Shown: piece after piece, positions 53,990-61,718 of the stretch
How the letters are laid out: every line of letters begins with the position of its first letter
How positions within the stretch are numbered: position 1 is the stretch's first letter
Assembly (NCBI GenBank): GCA_003212795.1
Contig: QCOV01000001.1
Span: 215,321-279,320, forward strand
Direction: 5' to 3'
DNA from: OCS116 cluster bacterium AG-435-F03
Lineage (GTDB): Bacteria; Pseudomonadota; Alphaproteobacteria; MED-G09
Length of the DNA stretch: 64,000 nucleotides
The notes under the pieces: generated by a model
What the model saw: only the letters and a program-made list of their open reading frames with translations
Database searches by the model: none
Told to the model about the DNA's origin: nothing
Made by a program: the position numbers and the translations under genes

Positions 53990-54250
53990 TTAATCCATTT
54001 TATAAGGTAATAGAGCCATAAATCTTGCTCTTTTAACAGCTTGAGCCAATTCTCTTTGTTTTTTTGAGGATACTGATGTCACTCTGCTTGGAATAATTTT
54101 CCCTCTCTCAGAAAGATATTTCTTGAGTAGTTTTGTATCTTTATAATCAATTTTAGGAGCGTTTTCACCAGATAAAGGACATGATTTTTTCCTTTTTAAA
54201 AAAGGACTTCTTATAGGTATTTGTGTTATGTCGGGTAAAAAGTTTTTCAT
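53990..54250 (-). CDS. rpsR: 30S ribosomal protein S18
   Basis: An 86-aa basic protein. [20 protein letters not shown] and [20 protein letters not shown], the core of S18, are followed by [13 protein letters not shown]. The N-terminal 20 residues are longer than in E. coli and contain [12 protein letters not shown]18 pairs with S6 on the small-subunit platform, and rpsF lies 15 bases upstream in the same operon. Confidence 0.96.
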   Translation of the reverse strand: MKNFLPDITQIPIRSPFLKRKKSCPLSGENAPKIDYKDTKLLKKYLSERGKIIPSRVTSVSSKKQRELAQAVKRARFMALLPYKMD

Positions 54251-54265
54251 TTTAATTCTCTTATA

Positions 54266-54607
54266 TTAGTAAACATCCTTTTTCTCAGATGATTTTAACA
54301 TTACAGATGGTTCTTTTGATATTTCTTCAGTTTTTATAGTTATAAACCTTAAGATGTCCTCGTTAAGTTTTTGTATCCTCTCTATTTCATTAACTGTTGA
54401 GCTGCTACTATCTATTCTTAATAGAGAATAATGTCCTTTTTCACTTTTATTTATTTTATAGGCTAACTTTTTTAACCCCCAATATTCAGTATAAATTGTA
54501 TCCCCGCCATCATCAGAAACAATTTTCTTAATATCATCGACTATATTTTCGACCTGTTGCGGGGCAACTTCGGGTCTAGCTATAAAAACATGTTCGTAAT
54601 ACGACAT
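54266..54607 (-). CDS. rpsF: 30S ribosomal protein S6
   Basis: About 113 aa from the ATG at 54607 (MSYYEHVFIARPEV), which is preceded by AAGAGG. The longer frame to 54643 lacks a ribosome binding site. YTEYWGLKKLAYKINKSEKG and YSLLRIDSS are S6 signatures. It is the first gene of rpsF-rpsR-rplI and probably also of a transcript reading into dnaB. Confidence 0.95.
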   Translation of the reverse strand: MSYYEHVFIARPEVAPQQVENIVDDIKKIVSDDGGDTIYTEYWGLKKLAYKINKSEKGHYSLLRIDSSSSTVNEIERIQKLNEDILRFITIKTEEISKEPSVMLKSSEKKDVY

Positions 54608-54662
54608 AGTACCTCTTGTAAAAAGTAAATTTAAAGCATTCATTAATGTATTAAAGATAAAT

Positions 54663-54690
54663 TTGCAAGCTTGTATTAACGAACTATGTT
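54663..54690 (+). promoter_or_regulatory. Putative sigma-70-type promoter of fabD
   Basis: TTGCAA (54663-54668) and TATGTT (54685-54690) are 16 bases apart, each with four of six consensus matches, in the divergent rpsF-fabD gap. GGAG lies before the fabD ATG. This is a moderate match only. Confidence 0.35.
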
Positions 54691-54719
54691 ATTGATTTAT
54701 TGGTTATGGAGAAAATCTT

Positions 54720-55664
54720 ATGAAATCTTTAGTTTTTCCGGGTCAAGGCAGTCAATATGTTGGTATGGGAAAAGACTTGCTTGATAGCTTTCCAGAAATA
54801 AAAGTTACTTTTGAAGAGGTGAATGATGCCTTAGATCAGAATTTATCAACTTTAATGTTTGATGGGCCCGAAGATAAACTTATTTTAACTGAAAATGCCC
54901 AACCTGCAATTATGAGTATTGGGATTGCAACTATAGAAATTTTAAAATCAAGAGGATTTGTAGTTGATAAAATATCAAATATATCAGCAGGCCACTCACT
55001 AGGCGAATATACATCTCTAACAGCTTTAAGCTCTCTTTCTTTAACTGATACAGCAAAATTATTGAGACTTAGAGGAAGAGCAATGCAAAATTCTTTTCCG
55101 AACGGAGAAGGGGCTATGGCAGCTATATTAGGTCTAGATATAGATGAAGTGATAGAAACAATAGAATCTTCCGAAATAAAAAATGTTTGTCAGGTTGCAA
55201 ATGATAATGCGCCTGGTCAAATCGTTATTTCTGGCGAAATAAACGCGGTTAATGATATTATTACTTTATTGAAAGATAAGGGAGCTAAAAAAGCTATTAA
55301 ATTGCCTGTTAGTGCTCCATTTCATTGTGAACTTATGAATGATGCAAAAGATATTATGAAAAATGAATTAATGAATATTACTATAAACAGACCTATTATT
55401 CCTATTATACAAAATACTAGTGTTGATGTTACGGAAGATGTTGAAATAATTAAAAATAATTTAGTTAATCAAGTAACAGCTACTGTTAGATGGCGTGAAA
55501 CAATGGAAAAGTTTAAAGAATTAGGCGTTGATTCAATAATCGAAGTTGGCGCAGGTAATGTTTTAACAAATTTGGCTAAAAGAAGCGCTCCTAACTTGCA
55601 AAGATTTACTTTGAATAGTAAAGAAAGTTTAGAAAACTTTATGAGAGATTTTAATATTGTTTGA
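54720..55664 (+). CDS. fabD: Malonyl-CoA:ACP transacylase
   Basis: Loads malonate from CoA onto ACP for fatty acid synthesis. The 314-aa protein starts KSLVFPGQGSQYVGMGKDL and has the nucleophile Ser93 in GHSLGEYTSL and the catalytic His in SAPFHCELM near residue 202. IEVGAGNVLTNLAKR closes the C-terminal region. It opens the fabD-fabG-acpP-fabF-gmk run, and its last eight bases overlap the TTG start of fabG. Confidence 0.96.
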   Translation: MKSLVFPGQGSQYVGMGKDLLDSFPEIKVTFEEVNDALDQNLSTLMFDGPEDKLILTENAQPAIMSIGIATIEILKSRGFVVDKISNISAGHSLGEYTSLTALSSLSLTDTAKLLRLRGRAMQNSFPNGEGAMAAILGLDIDEVIETIESSEIKNVCQVANDNAPGQIVISGEINAVNDIITLLKDKGAKKAIKLPVSAPFHCELMNDAKDIMKNELMNITINRPIIPIIQNTSVDVTEDVEIIKNNLVNQVTATVRWRETMEKFKELGVDSIIEVGAGNVLTNLAKRSAPNLQRFTLNSKESLENFMRDFNIV

Positions 55665-56394
55665 TTTAGAAGGTAAAAAGGCACTGATTACTGGCGCAAG
55701 TGGCGGTATTGGCAAAGAGATAGCAAAAGTTTTAATCGAACACAATGCTGAGGTTTGTATATCTGGAAGAAACCATGAAGAGTTAAATGCGCTTAAAAAA
55801 TCTCTTGGTAAGAAATGCCATGTAGTTACCTGTGATTTAAGTAAAAAAGATGAAATTATAGAACTTATTAAAAAAGCTGATGAGTTTATGGGGTATATTG
55901 ATATTCTTGTAAACAATGCAGGAATAACAAAAGACAATATTTTTCTTAGGATGTCTGAAAACGAATGGGAAGATGTATTAAATGTTAATCTTAATTCAAC
56001 ATTCAATATTCTTAAATTAATTACAAAAGGTATGGTTAAAAGAAAATATGGAAGAATTATAAATATTTCTTCTGTTGTTGGAGTAACTGGTGGTGCAGGC
56101 CAAGTTAACTACTCAGCATCTAAAGCTGGATTGATTGGTCTAACAAAATCTTTATCTCAAGAAATAGCAACAAGAAATATTACAGTTAACTGTATTGCTC
56201 CCGGTTTTATTGAAACTCCTATGACGGAAAAATTAGATGATAAAAGAAAAGATGCAATTCTTAATTCCATACCAATGAATAGAATTGGTAAGCCAAAAGA
56301 TTTATCTTCTGCTATTATTTTTTTAGCTAGTCAAGAATCAAGCTACATAACTGGTCAAACCTTGCATATAAATGGCGGTTTATATATGAATTAG
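55657..56394 (+). CDS. fabG: 3-oxoacyl-ACP reductase
   Basis: NADPH-dependent reduction of 3-oxoacyl-ACP. The 245-aa SDR has KKALITGASGGIGKEIA (residues about 6-22), NNAGITKDN near 87, YSASKAGLIGL with the catalytic Tyr-Lys, and the C-terminal GQTLHINGGLYMN. The start is a TTG giving MFDLEGKKAL, which fits the conserved FabG beginning (MFDL-x-GK). That start lies inside the end of fabD and implies coupled translation. Confidence 0.95.
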   Translation: MFDLEGKKALITGASGGIGKEIAKVLIEHNAEVCISGRNHEELNALKKSLGKKCHVVTCDLSKKDEIIELIKKADEFMGYIDILVNNAGITKDNIFLRMSENEWEDVLNVNLNSTFNILKLITKGMVKRKYGRIINISSVVGVTGGAGQVNYSASKAGLIGLTKSLSQEIATRNITVNCIAPGFIETPMTEKLDDKRKDAILNSIPMNRIGKPKDLSSAIIFLASQESSYITGQTLHINGGLYMN

Positions 56395-56428
56395 ATGTGC
56401 TAGTTGAATATTTATTTGTGATGTGCTA
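56394..56428 (+). repeat. 9-bp direct repeat in the fabG-acpP gap
   Basis: GATGTGCTA occurs at 56394-56402 and again at 56420-56428, a 26-base period, between the fabG stop region and the acpP start. The spacing of about two and a half helical turns could suit a regulator or be incidental. No regulator is indicated by context. Confidence 0.35.
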
Positions 56429-56482
56429 AAGCCCATACAATCAAATTAACTGTGTTTATTAATTATAAAAAAAGAGGGTAAA

Positions 56483-56716
56483 ATGAGTGATACATTAGAA
56501 AAAGTTCAAGCTATAGTTGTTGAGCATTTGGGCGTAGAAAAAGATAAAGTTACCGATTCTGCAAGCTTTATTGATGATTTAGGCGCTGATAGTCTTGATA
56601 CGGTAGAACTAGTAATGGCTTTTGAGGAAGAGTTTGGTATAGAAATACCTGATGACGCTGCTGAGAGTATTCAAACAGTCGGTGACGCAGTAAATTTTAT
56701 AAATTCTAACACATAA
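56483..56716 (+). CDS. acpP: Acyl carrier protein
   Basis: A 77-aa acidic four-helix carrier. The phosphopantetheine attachment serine is in [18 protein letters not shown], shown here in part, near residue 37. It carries growing acyl chains for all steps of fatty acid synthesis. AGAGGG precedes the ATG, an unusually strong site fitting high expression. It lies 88 bases after fabG, the widest gap in the run, so an extra promoter is likely. Confidence 0.97.
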   Translation: MSDTLEKVQAIVVEHLGVEKDKVTDSASFIDDLGADSLDTVELVMAFEEEFGIEIPDDAAESIQTVGDAVNFINSNT

Positions 56717-56746
56717 TAATTCTTTTTAATTAAAGGATCTTGTAAA

Positions 56747-58021
56747 TTGCGAAGAGTAGTAGTTTCAGGGATTGGCGCTGTAACTCCGTTAGGCGGGGAT
56801 ATTAAATCTACGTGGGAGAATCTTGTTAAGAACAAATCTGGCGCAAATTTAATTAGTAAATTTGATACTTCTGATTTTCAAACAAAAATTTCTTGTGAAG
56901 TACCGCTAAAAAATGATCAAGAATCATCAGCAAGTTCCTTCGATTCCAGTAAATGGTTTTCATCAAAAGATCTTAGGAAAGTTGATGATTTTATTATTTT
57001 TGGTGTAGCAGCTGCAGAGATGGCACTGGAGGACTCTTTACTTAAAAATCATAACTTTGATCCAAATAAAATTGGTGTTGGTGTAGGTTCTGGCGTCGGA
57101 GGTTTACCCAGTATTGAAAAGGCATCATTAATTTTAAATGAAAAAGGACCTAAGAGAGTTAGTCCGTTCTTTATTCCTGGTGCTTTAATAAATTTAGTAG
57201 CTGGTCAAATTTCGATTAGAAATAATTTTAAAGGACCAAATTTAGCTTCTGTAACTGCATGTTCATCAGGTACACATTCTATATGTGAAGGCGCAGAGAT
57301 GATAAAAAGAGGCAAAGCTGATGTAATGATAGTCGGTGGTGCTGAGTCAGCAATTTGTCCTGTTGGAATTGCTGGATTTTCAGCATGTAAAGCTTTGAGT
57401 TCAAATTTCAATGATGAACCTACTAAAGCATCTAGACCATATGACAGATTACGAGATGGATTTGTAATGGGTGAGGGCGCAGGTTTTTTAGTTTTAGAAG
57501 ATTTAGAACATGCGCTTTTAAGAAATGCTAAAATTTATGCTGAATTTAAGGGTTATGGTGTTTCTGGAGATGCTCATCACATCACATCTCCTGCAGACGA
57601 TGGCGACGGGGCATATAGATCAATGGTGATGGCAATAGAAGATTCAAATTATGCTGTAGATGAATTTTCTTACATTAATGCGCATGGAACATCAACGCCA
57701 AAGGGTGACGAAATTGAATTAAAAGCAGTAGAAAGGGCCTTTGAATCTAATATTGATCGTATATCTATGTCTTCAACAAAATCTTCAATTGGTCATTTGT
57801 TAGGTGCTGCAGGCGCTGTTGAAGCAATATTTAGCATATTGGCAATTGAAAATAATATTGTACCCGCAACGATTAATCTTGATGATTTATCAATAGATAC
57901 TAAACTTGACCTTGTGCCGCATATGAGCAAAGAAAAAAATATTGATGTAGTTCTATCAAATTCTTTTGGTTTTGGTGGAACTAATGCATCTGTTATTTTC
58001 TCAAGATATGATGAGAATTAA
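56747..58021 (+). CDS. fabF: 3-oxoacyl-ACP synthase II
   Basis: Elongating condensing enzyme, 424 aa. The Cys-His-His triad is complete: Cys172 in TACSSGTHSICEG, His near 311 in NAHGTSTPKGDE and His near 349 in SIGHLLGAAGAVE. FGFGGTNASV is the C-terminal signature. The start is a TTG (MRRVVVSGIGAVTPLG) with AAAGGA upstream. The gmk ATG overlaps the stop codon of fabF. Confidence 0.97.
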   Translation: MRRVVVSGIGAVTPLGGDIKSTWENLVKNKSGANLISKFDTSDFQTKISCEVPLKNDQESSASSFDSSKWFSSKDLRKVDDFIIFGVAAAEMALEDSLLKNHNFDPNKIGVGVGSGVGGLPSIEKASLILNEKGPKRVSPFFIPGALINLVAGQISIRNNFKGPNLASVTACSSGTHSICEGAEMIKRGKADVMIVGGAESAICPVGIAGFSACKALSSNFNDEPTKASRPYDRLRDGFVMGEGAGFLVLEDLEHALLRNAKIYAEFKGYGVSGDAHHITSPADDGDGAYRSMVMAIEDSNYAVDEFSYINAHGTSTPKGDEIELKAVERAFESNIDRISMSSTKSSIGHLLGAAGAVEAIFSILAIENNIVPATINLDDLSIDTKLDLVPHMSKEKNIDVVLSNSFGFGGTNASVIFSRYDEN

Positions 58022-58665
58022 TGGTAATAAATGATAATGAAATAAAAAGAAAAGGGTTAATGTTTGTTTTATCTTCACCTTCAGGAGCAGGTAAAACATC
58101 TTTATCAAGAAAGCTTCTGGAATTAGATAAAGAATTATTTCTATCAATATCCTATACAACAAGACCACCAAGACCGGGTGAAATTGATGGTGAAGATTAT
58201 TTCTTTGTAAATAATGATGATTTTGCTGATATGCAGGAACAAAATGAATTTTTAGAGTATGCGAAAGTTTTTGATTATTATTATGGTACTCCGAAAAAAC
58301 CTGTCAAAAATATTCTAGATAAAGGCAGAGATATACTTTTTGATATTGACTGGCAGGGTACGCAGCAACTTATGAATAATTCAAAAGATGATCTTGTTAA
58401 GGTTTTTGTATTACCTCCATCTATAGAAGAACTAGAAAGAAGATTAAAGGAGAGAAAACAAGATAAAGATGAGATCATTCAAAAAAGAATGTCTAGAGCA
58501 TCAGATGAAATGAGTCATTATGCAGAATATGATTATATTTTAGTTAATGATAATTTTGATGAGACAGTTGAAGAGATTATTAGCATATTAAATGCTGAAC
58601 GATTAAAAAATCATAGACAAATCAGAACACAAAAGATTGTTAAAAATCTTCGTAATTCTCTTTAA
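58021..58665 (+). CDS. gmk: Guanylate kinase
   Basis: Phosphorylates GMP to GDP. The 214-aa protein has the P-loop SSPSGAGKTSL near residues 18-28, SISYTTRPPRPGEIDGEDY (GMP binding) and DIDWQGTQQL. The start overlaps the fabF stop (TAATG). In many alphaproteobacteria mltG and yicC lie between fabF and gmk; both are absent here. The 3' end overlaps the convergent rsmA by 26 bases. Confidence 0.96.
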   Translation: MVINDNEIKRKGLMFVLSSPSGAGKTSLSRKLLELDKELFLSISYTTRPPRPGEIDGEDYFFVNNDDFADMQEQNEFLEYAKVFDYYYGTPKKPVKNILDKGRDILFDIDWQGTQQLMNNSKDDLVKVFVLPPSIEELERRLKERKQDKDEIIQKRMSRASDEMSHYAEYDYILVNDNFDETVEEIISILNAERLKNHRQIRTQKIVKNLRNSL

Positions 58666-59494
58666 TTAACTCTTCATAATTTCTTGAAATTCTTATAAAC
58701 CCTTCAATATCAATATTTTCAGCTCTTATATCCGGATCAATATTTGATAATTCAAGCAATGAAATAGTATTTATATTTAATTGGTCTAAATTATTTTTCA
58801 CTTTTTTCCTTCTTTGGCTAAAGCAAGTTTTAACAATGTTTTCAAAAATTTCAGTATTGATATTTATGTCTTTATTTTTAGGGGAGATCTTTATAACTGT
58901 TGAGTCAACTTTAGGTCTTGGGATAAATGATGAAGGTTTTACAGTTAATAATTTTTTTACATCATTATTTAGATTTACCATTATAGATAGGCGTCCATAA
59001 TTTTTTGTATTTATTTTTGCTGTTATCCTTTCAGCAACTTCTTTCTGAACCATTAAAATCATTTCTTTCCAAGGGATAATTTTCCTGATTCTAATCATTT
59101 TAAGAATAAAAGGGACAGAAATATTATATGGTAAATTTGAAACAAACTTATAATTTTTTTTTGCTAATTTTTTAAAATCAAAATCAATTACATCATTAAT
59201 TAAGTAATCAAAATTATCCCTGTAATTACTTCTTATTTTTTTTAAATTAACTTCAAATGAATCATCTTTTTCTATTGCTAAAAGTGATCTGGCTTTATTG
59301 TTTAGTATGCTCTCTGTTAAAATTCCTGGTCCCGGTCCAATTTCAATTATATCTTCATCTTCTATGTTAGCCTTATTAACAATTGAGGAAATTATATTTT
59401 TATCATGAAGAAAATTTTGTCCTAATTTCTTTTTAGGTTTTAAATTATATTCCTTTATGATTTCTCTTAATGAGTTTTCATAATTTTTTTTCAT
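58640..59494 (-). CDS. rsmA: 16S rRNA (adenine(1518/1519)-N6) dimethyltransferase
   Basis: KsgA-type enzyme that dimethylates two adjacent adenosines near the 3' end of 16S rRNA. The 284-aa protein has KKKLGQNFLHD, the SAM loop EIGPGPGILTESIL, NLPYNISVPFIL (catalytic NLPY) and VQKEVAERITA. It overlaps pdxA by 17 bases and ends the lptD-surA-pdxA-rsmA run. Confidence 0.96.
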   Translation of the reverse strand: MKKNYENSLREIIKEYNLKPKKKLGQNFLHDKNIISSIVNKANIEDEDIIEIGPGPGILTESILNNKARSLLAIEKDDSFEVNLKKIRSNYRDNFDYLINDVIDFDFKKLAKKNYKFVSNLPYNISVPFILKMIRIRKIIPWKEMILMVQKEVAERITAKINTKNYGRLSIMVNLNNDVKKLLTVKPSSFIPRPKVDSTVIKISPKNKDININTEIFENIVKTCFSQRRKKVKNNLDQLNINTISLLELSNIDPDIRAENIDIEGFIRISRNYEELIKENYEDF

Positions 59495-60476
59495 TGTTAA
59501 TTCTTTGATTGTAAATCAAATTTACATACCTAATAGCATTAGTTAAACTGGAGCAATTGGCCTTATTTTCTCCTGCAATATCAAAAGCTGTTCCATGATC
59601 TGGCGAAGTTCTTATAAAAGGAAGGCCGGCAGTAAAATTAATTGAGCCATAAAAATCTGAAGATTTAATTGGTATTAAGGCTTGATCATGAAACATGCAT
59701 AAATTTGCATCAATATTCTTAAGTGCCTCTTTATGAAACATAGTATCAGCCGATTTTGGTCCATTAATCTTATTTCCCTGTTTTTTAAATTTATCTATTG
59801 TAGGCTTAATGACTTTAATCTCTTCATTTCCAATTTTTCCCTCTTCACCATTATGAGGATTTAAAGAGCTTACTGCTACTTTTGGATCAGTTAAACCAAA
59901 ATCTAATTTCAGAGATTCAATATAAACCTTTATAGTTTTTTCTAGATTACTTTTGGTGATTTTTTTTGGCACTTGAGTAATAGGTATATGAGTAGTCAAA
60001 GTTGCAACCTTCAATTTTTTATTTAACATTATCATTAGAGGTCTTTTGTTTGAGATTTTACCAAGGTATTCAGTATGTCCAGGATAATTAAAGCCATTAA
60101 TTATTAATGTTTTTTTCATAACTGGAAGAGTAACAATACCAGCTACTTTTTTTTGTTTTGCTAATTTAATTGATAGATTTAATGACTCAATAATAGCGGG
60201 GACATTTTGATTATATGATTTTTTAAAACCAAACTTCACTTTATTTTTTGTTGGTAGGATATTTAAGTATCCTTTAGAACAATTATCTATATTTTCTATA
60301 ATATTAATTTTAGTAGAAGAATTTAAGGCTTTTATAGATTTAGCCACCCAATCAGGGTCTGCGATAAGAAAAAAAACTGGTAATTTTTTTTTAATACATT
60401 TAAAAATAATTTCAATATTAATTCCACCGGGTTCACCCATTGATATTGCTATGGGAAGTTTTTTATTCAATGGCAT
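59478..60476 (-). CDS. pdxA: 4-hydroxythreonine-4-phosphate dehydrogenase
   Basis: Vitamin B6 synthesis: oxidises 4-phosphohydroxythreonine. The 332-aa protein has AISMGEPGGINIEI at the start, the metal-binding His in NYPGHTEYLG, SSLNPHNGEEG (second His), MFHDQALIPIK (third His) and RTSPDHGTAFDIAG. It begins at the last base of surA. PdxH, at 22 kb, completes the pathway to pyridoxal phosphate; PdxJ is not in the window. Confidence 0.96.
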   Translation of the reverse strand: MPLNKKLPIAISMGEPGGINIEIIFKCIKKKLPVFFLIADPDWVAKSIKALNSSTKINIIENIDNCSKGYLNILPTKNKVKFGFKKSYNQNVPAIIESLNLSIKLAKQKKVAGIVTLPVMKKTLIINGFNYPGHTEYLGKISNKRPLMIMLNKKLKVATLTTHIPITQVPKKITKSNLEKTIKVYIESLKLDFGLTDPKVAVSSLNPHNGEEGKIGNEEIKVIKPTIDKFKKQGNKINGPKSADTMFHKEALKNIDANLCMFHDQALIPIKSSDFYGSINFTAGLPFIRTSPDHGTAFDIAGENKANCSSLTNAIRYVNLIYNQRINNEKKL

Positions 60477-61717
60477 TATCTATACTCTATTACTGCATCT
60501 CTTCTTAAATCTCTTAGATACCGCCTAGACATCATGCCAATTTTTTGAGAGTAAATATTATCTTCTATCGCCTCTCTCGAAACCTGAAGACCAACATCAT
60601 CTTTTCTATCACATATTAAGATTAAATTCAGATTTTCTCCAATTTCCCTTATATTAAGAGACTGACCAGCATCTTTATTTAACAATTCTTTATGTAAATC
60701 GTTTGGAAGGTCACTTAATGCTCTCTTTCCAATGTAATTAACTTCTTTTTCATTATATTTTTCTATTAATGTGTCTATTCTTTTGCAAGATATAAAATCT
60801 TTTGCAAAATTATTTGCATCTTCAATATTGTTCTTATTAAAAATTACTGAAATTAAATCATATTGGTTTCGTAATGGGTTCTTTCCCCCAGCCTTAGTAA
60901 TATCATTGAGACGTATAATATAATATCCACCAGAAGAATTTATAGGATTTGAGATCTCTTCTTTATCTAAATTTCTAACAATATTTATAATTTCTTCATC
61001 TAATTGACCTTCAGTCATCCAGCCAATATATCCTCCCTGTCCAGAAGTTGTAGATTGGCTAAATTGTTGAGCAACTGCTGAAAAAGAAGCCCCCGATCTT
61101 AATTGTTCAACCAACCTATTTGCAAGTATATTTGCGTCACTCTCTTCAGAAGAATTTTCATAACCTAAGAATATTTCAGATATCTCGTACTGGTTTTTTC
61201 CAATGCTTTCAATTGTTCTATCATAAACAATCGATACCTCATCTTCATTTACGCTAACATAAGATCCATATCTTCCTCTTACTATTTTATTCCATAATAA
61301 TTCTGCTCTTATTTGATTTAGTAGGGTATCTGGCCTTACTCCTTGAGAATTAATTAATTCAAGGATTTCATCTCCAGACATTTGATTACCACTAGCTATT
61401 CTTTCTAACATTAGACCAACCTCTTGCTCTGAAGAAGGAACATCTAACTTTTCTGCTTCCTGGAGTTGAATTTTTTCATTAACTAGAGAGCGTAGGGCTT
61501 GCACCTCTAATCTTGATATATTCTCTTGTGTGGGCTTTATTCCTGAGGTTGAGACAATTAGTTGAACTCTCTGTTGAACATCGTATCTCGATATTACTTC
61601 ATCATTAACTATTGCTGAGATTGCTTGTATGTCTTGAGAAAAAACAACAGAGGGTAGAAACAATAAATAAATTATTATTAATTTAGATATTAAACAATTT
61701 AAGATAAATTTATTCAT
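60476..61717 (-). CDS. surA: Periplasmic chaperone / peptidyl-prolyl isomerase SurA
   Basis: About 413 aa. A signal peptide (residues about 1-27, ending PSVVFS) is followed by a SurA N domain with AIVNDEVISRYDVQQRVQL and VNEKIQLQEAEKL, then one parvulin domain (about 170-270) with SQSTTSGQGGYIGWM, and a C-terminal part that is less typical. SurA escorts outer-membrane proteins to BAM. The start at 61717 leaves a clear signal peptide; an upstream extension would overlap lptD. It lies one base after the lptD stop. Confidence 0.9.
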   Translation of the reverse strand: MNKFILNCLISKLIIIYLLFLPSVVFSQDIQAISAIVNDEVISRYDVQQRVQLIVSTSGIKPTQENISRLEVQALRSLVNEKIQLQEAEKLDVPSSEQEVGLMLERIASGNQMSGDEILELINSQGVRPDTLLNQIRAELLWNKIVRGRYGSYVSVNEDEVSIVYDRTIESIGKNQYEISEIFLGYENSSEESDANILANRLVEQLRSGASFSAVAQQFSQSTTSGQGGYIGWMTEGQLDEEIINIVRNLDKEEISNPINSSGGYYIIRLNDITKAGGKNPLRNQYDLISVIFNKNNIEDANNFAKDFISCKRIDTLIEKYNEKEVNYIGKRALSDLPNDLHKELLNKDAGQSLNIREIGENLNLILICDRKDDVGLQVSREAIEDNIYSQKIGMMSRRYLRDLRRDAVIEYR

Positions 61718-61718
61718 T

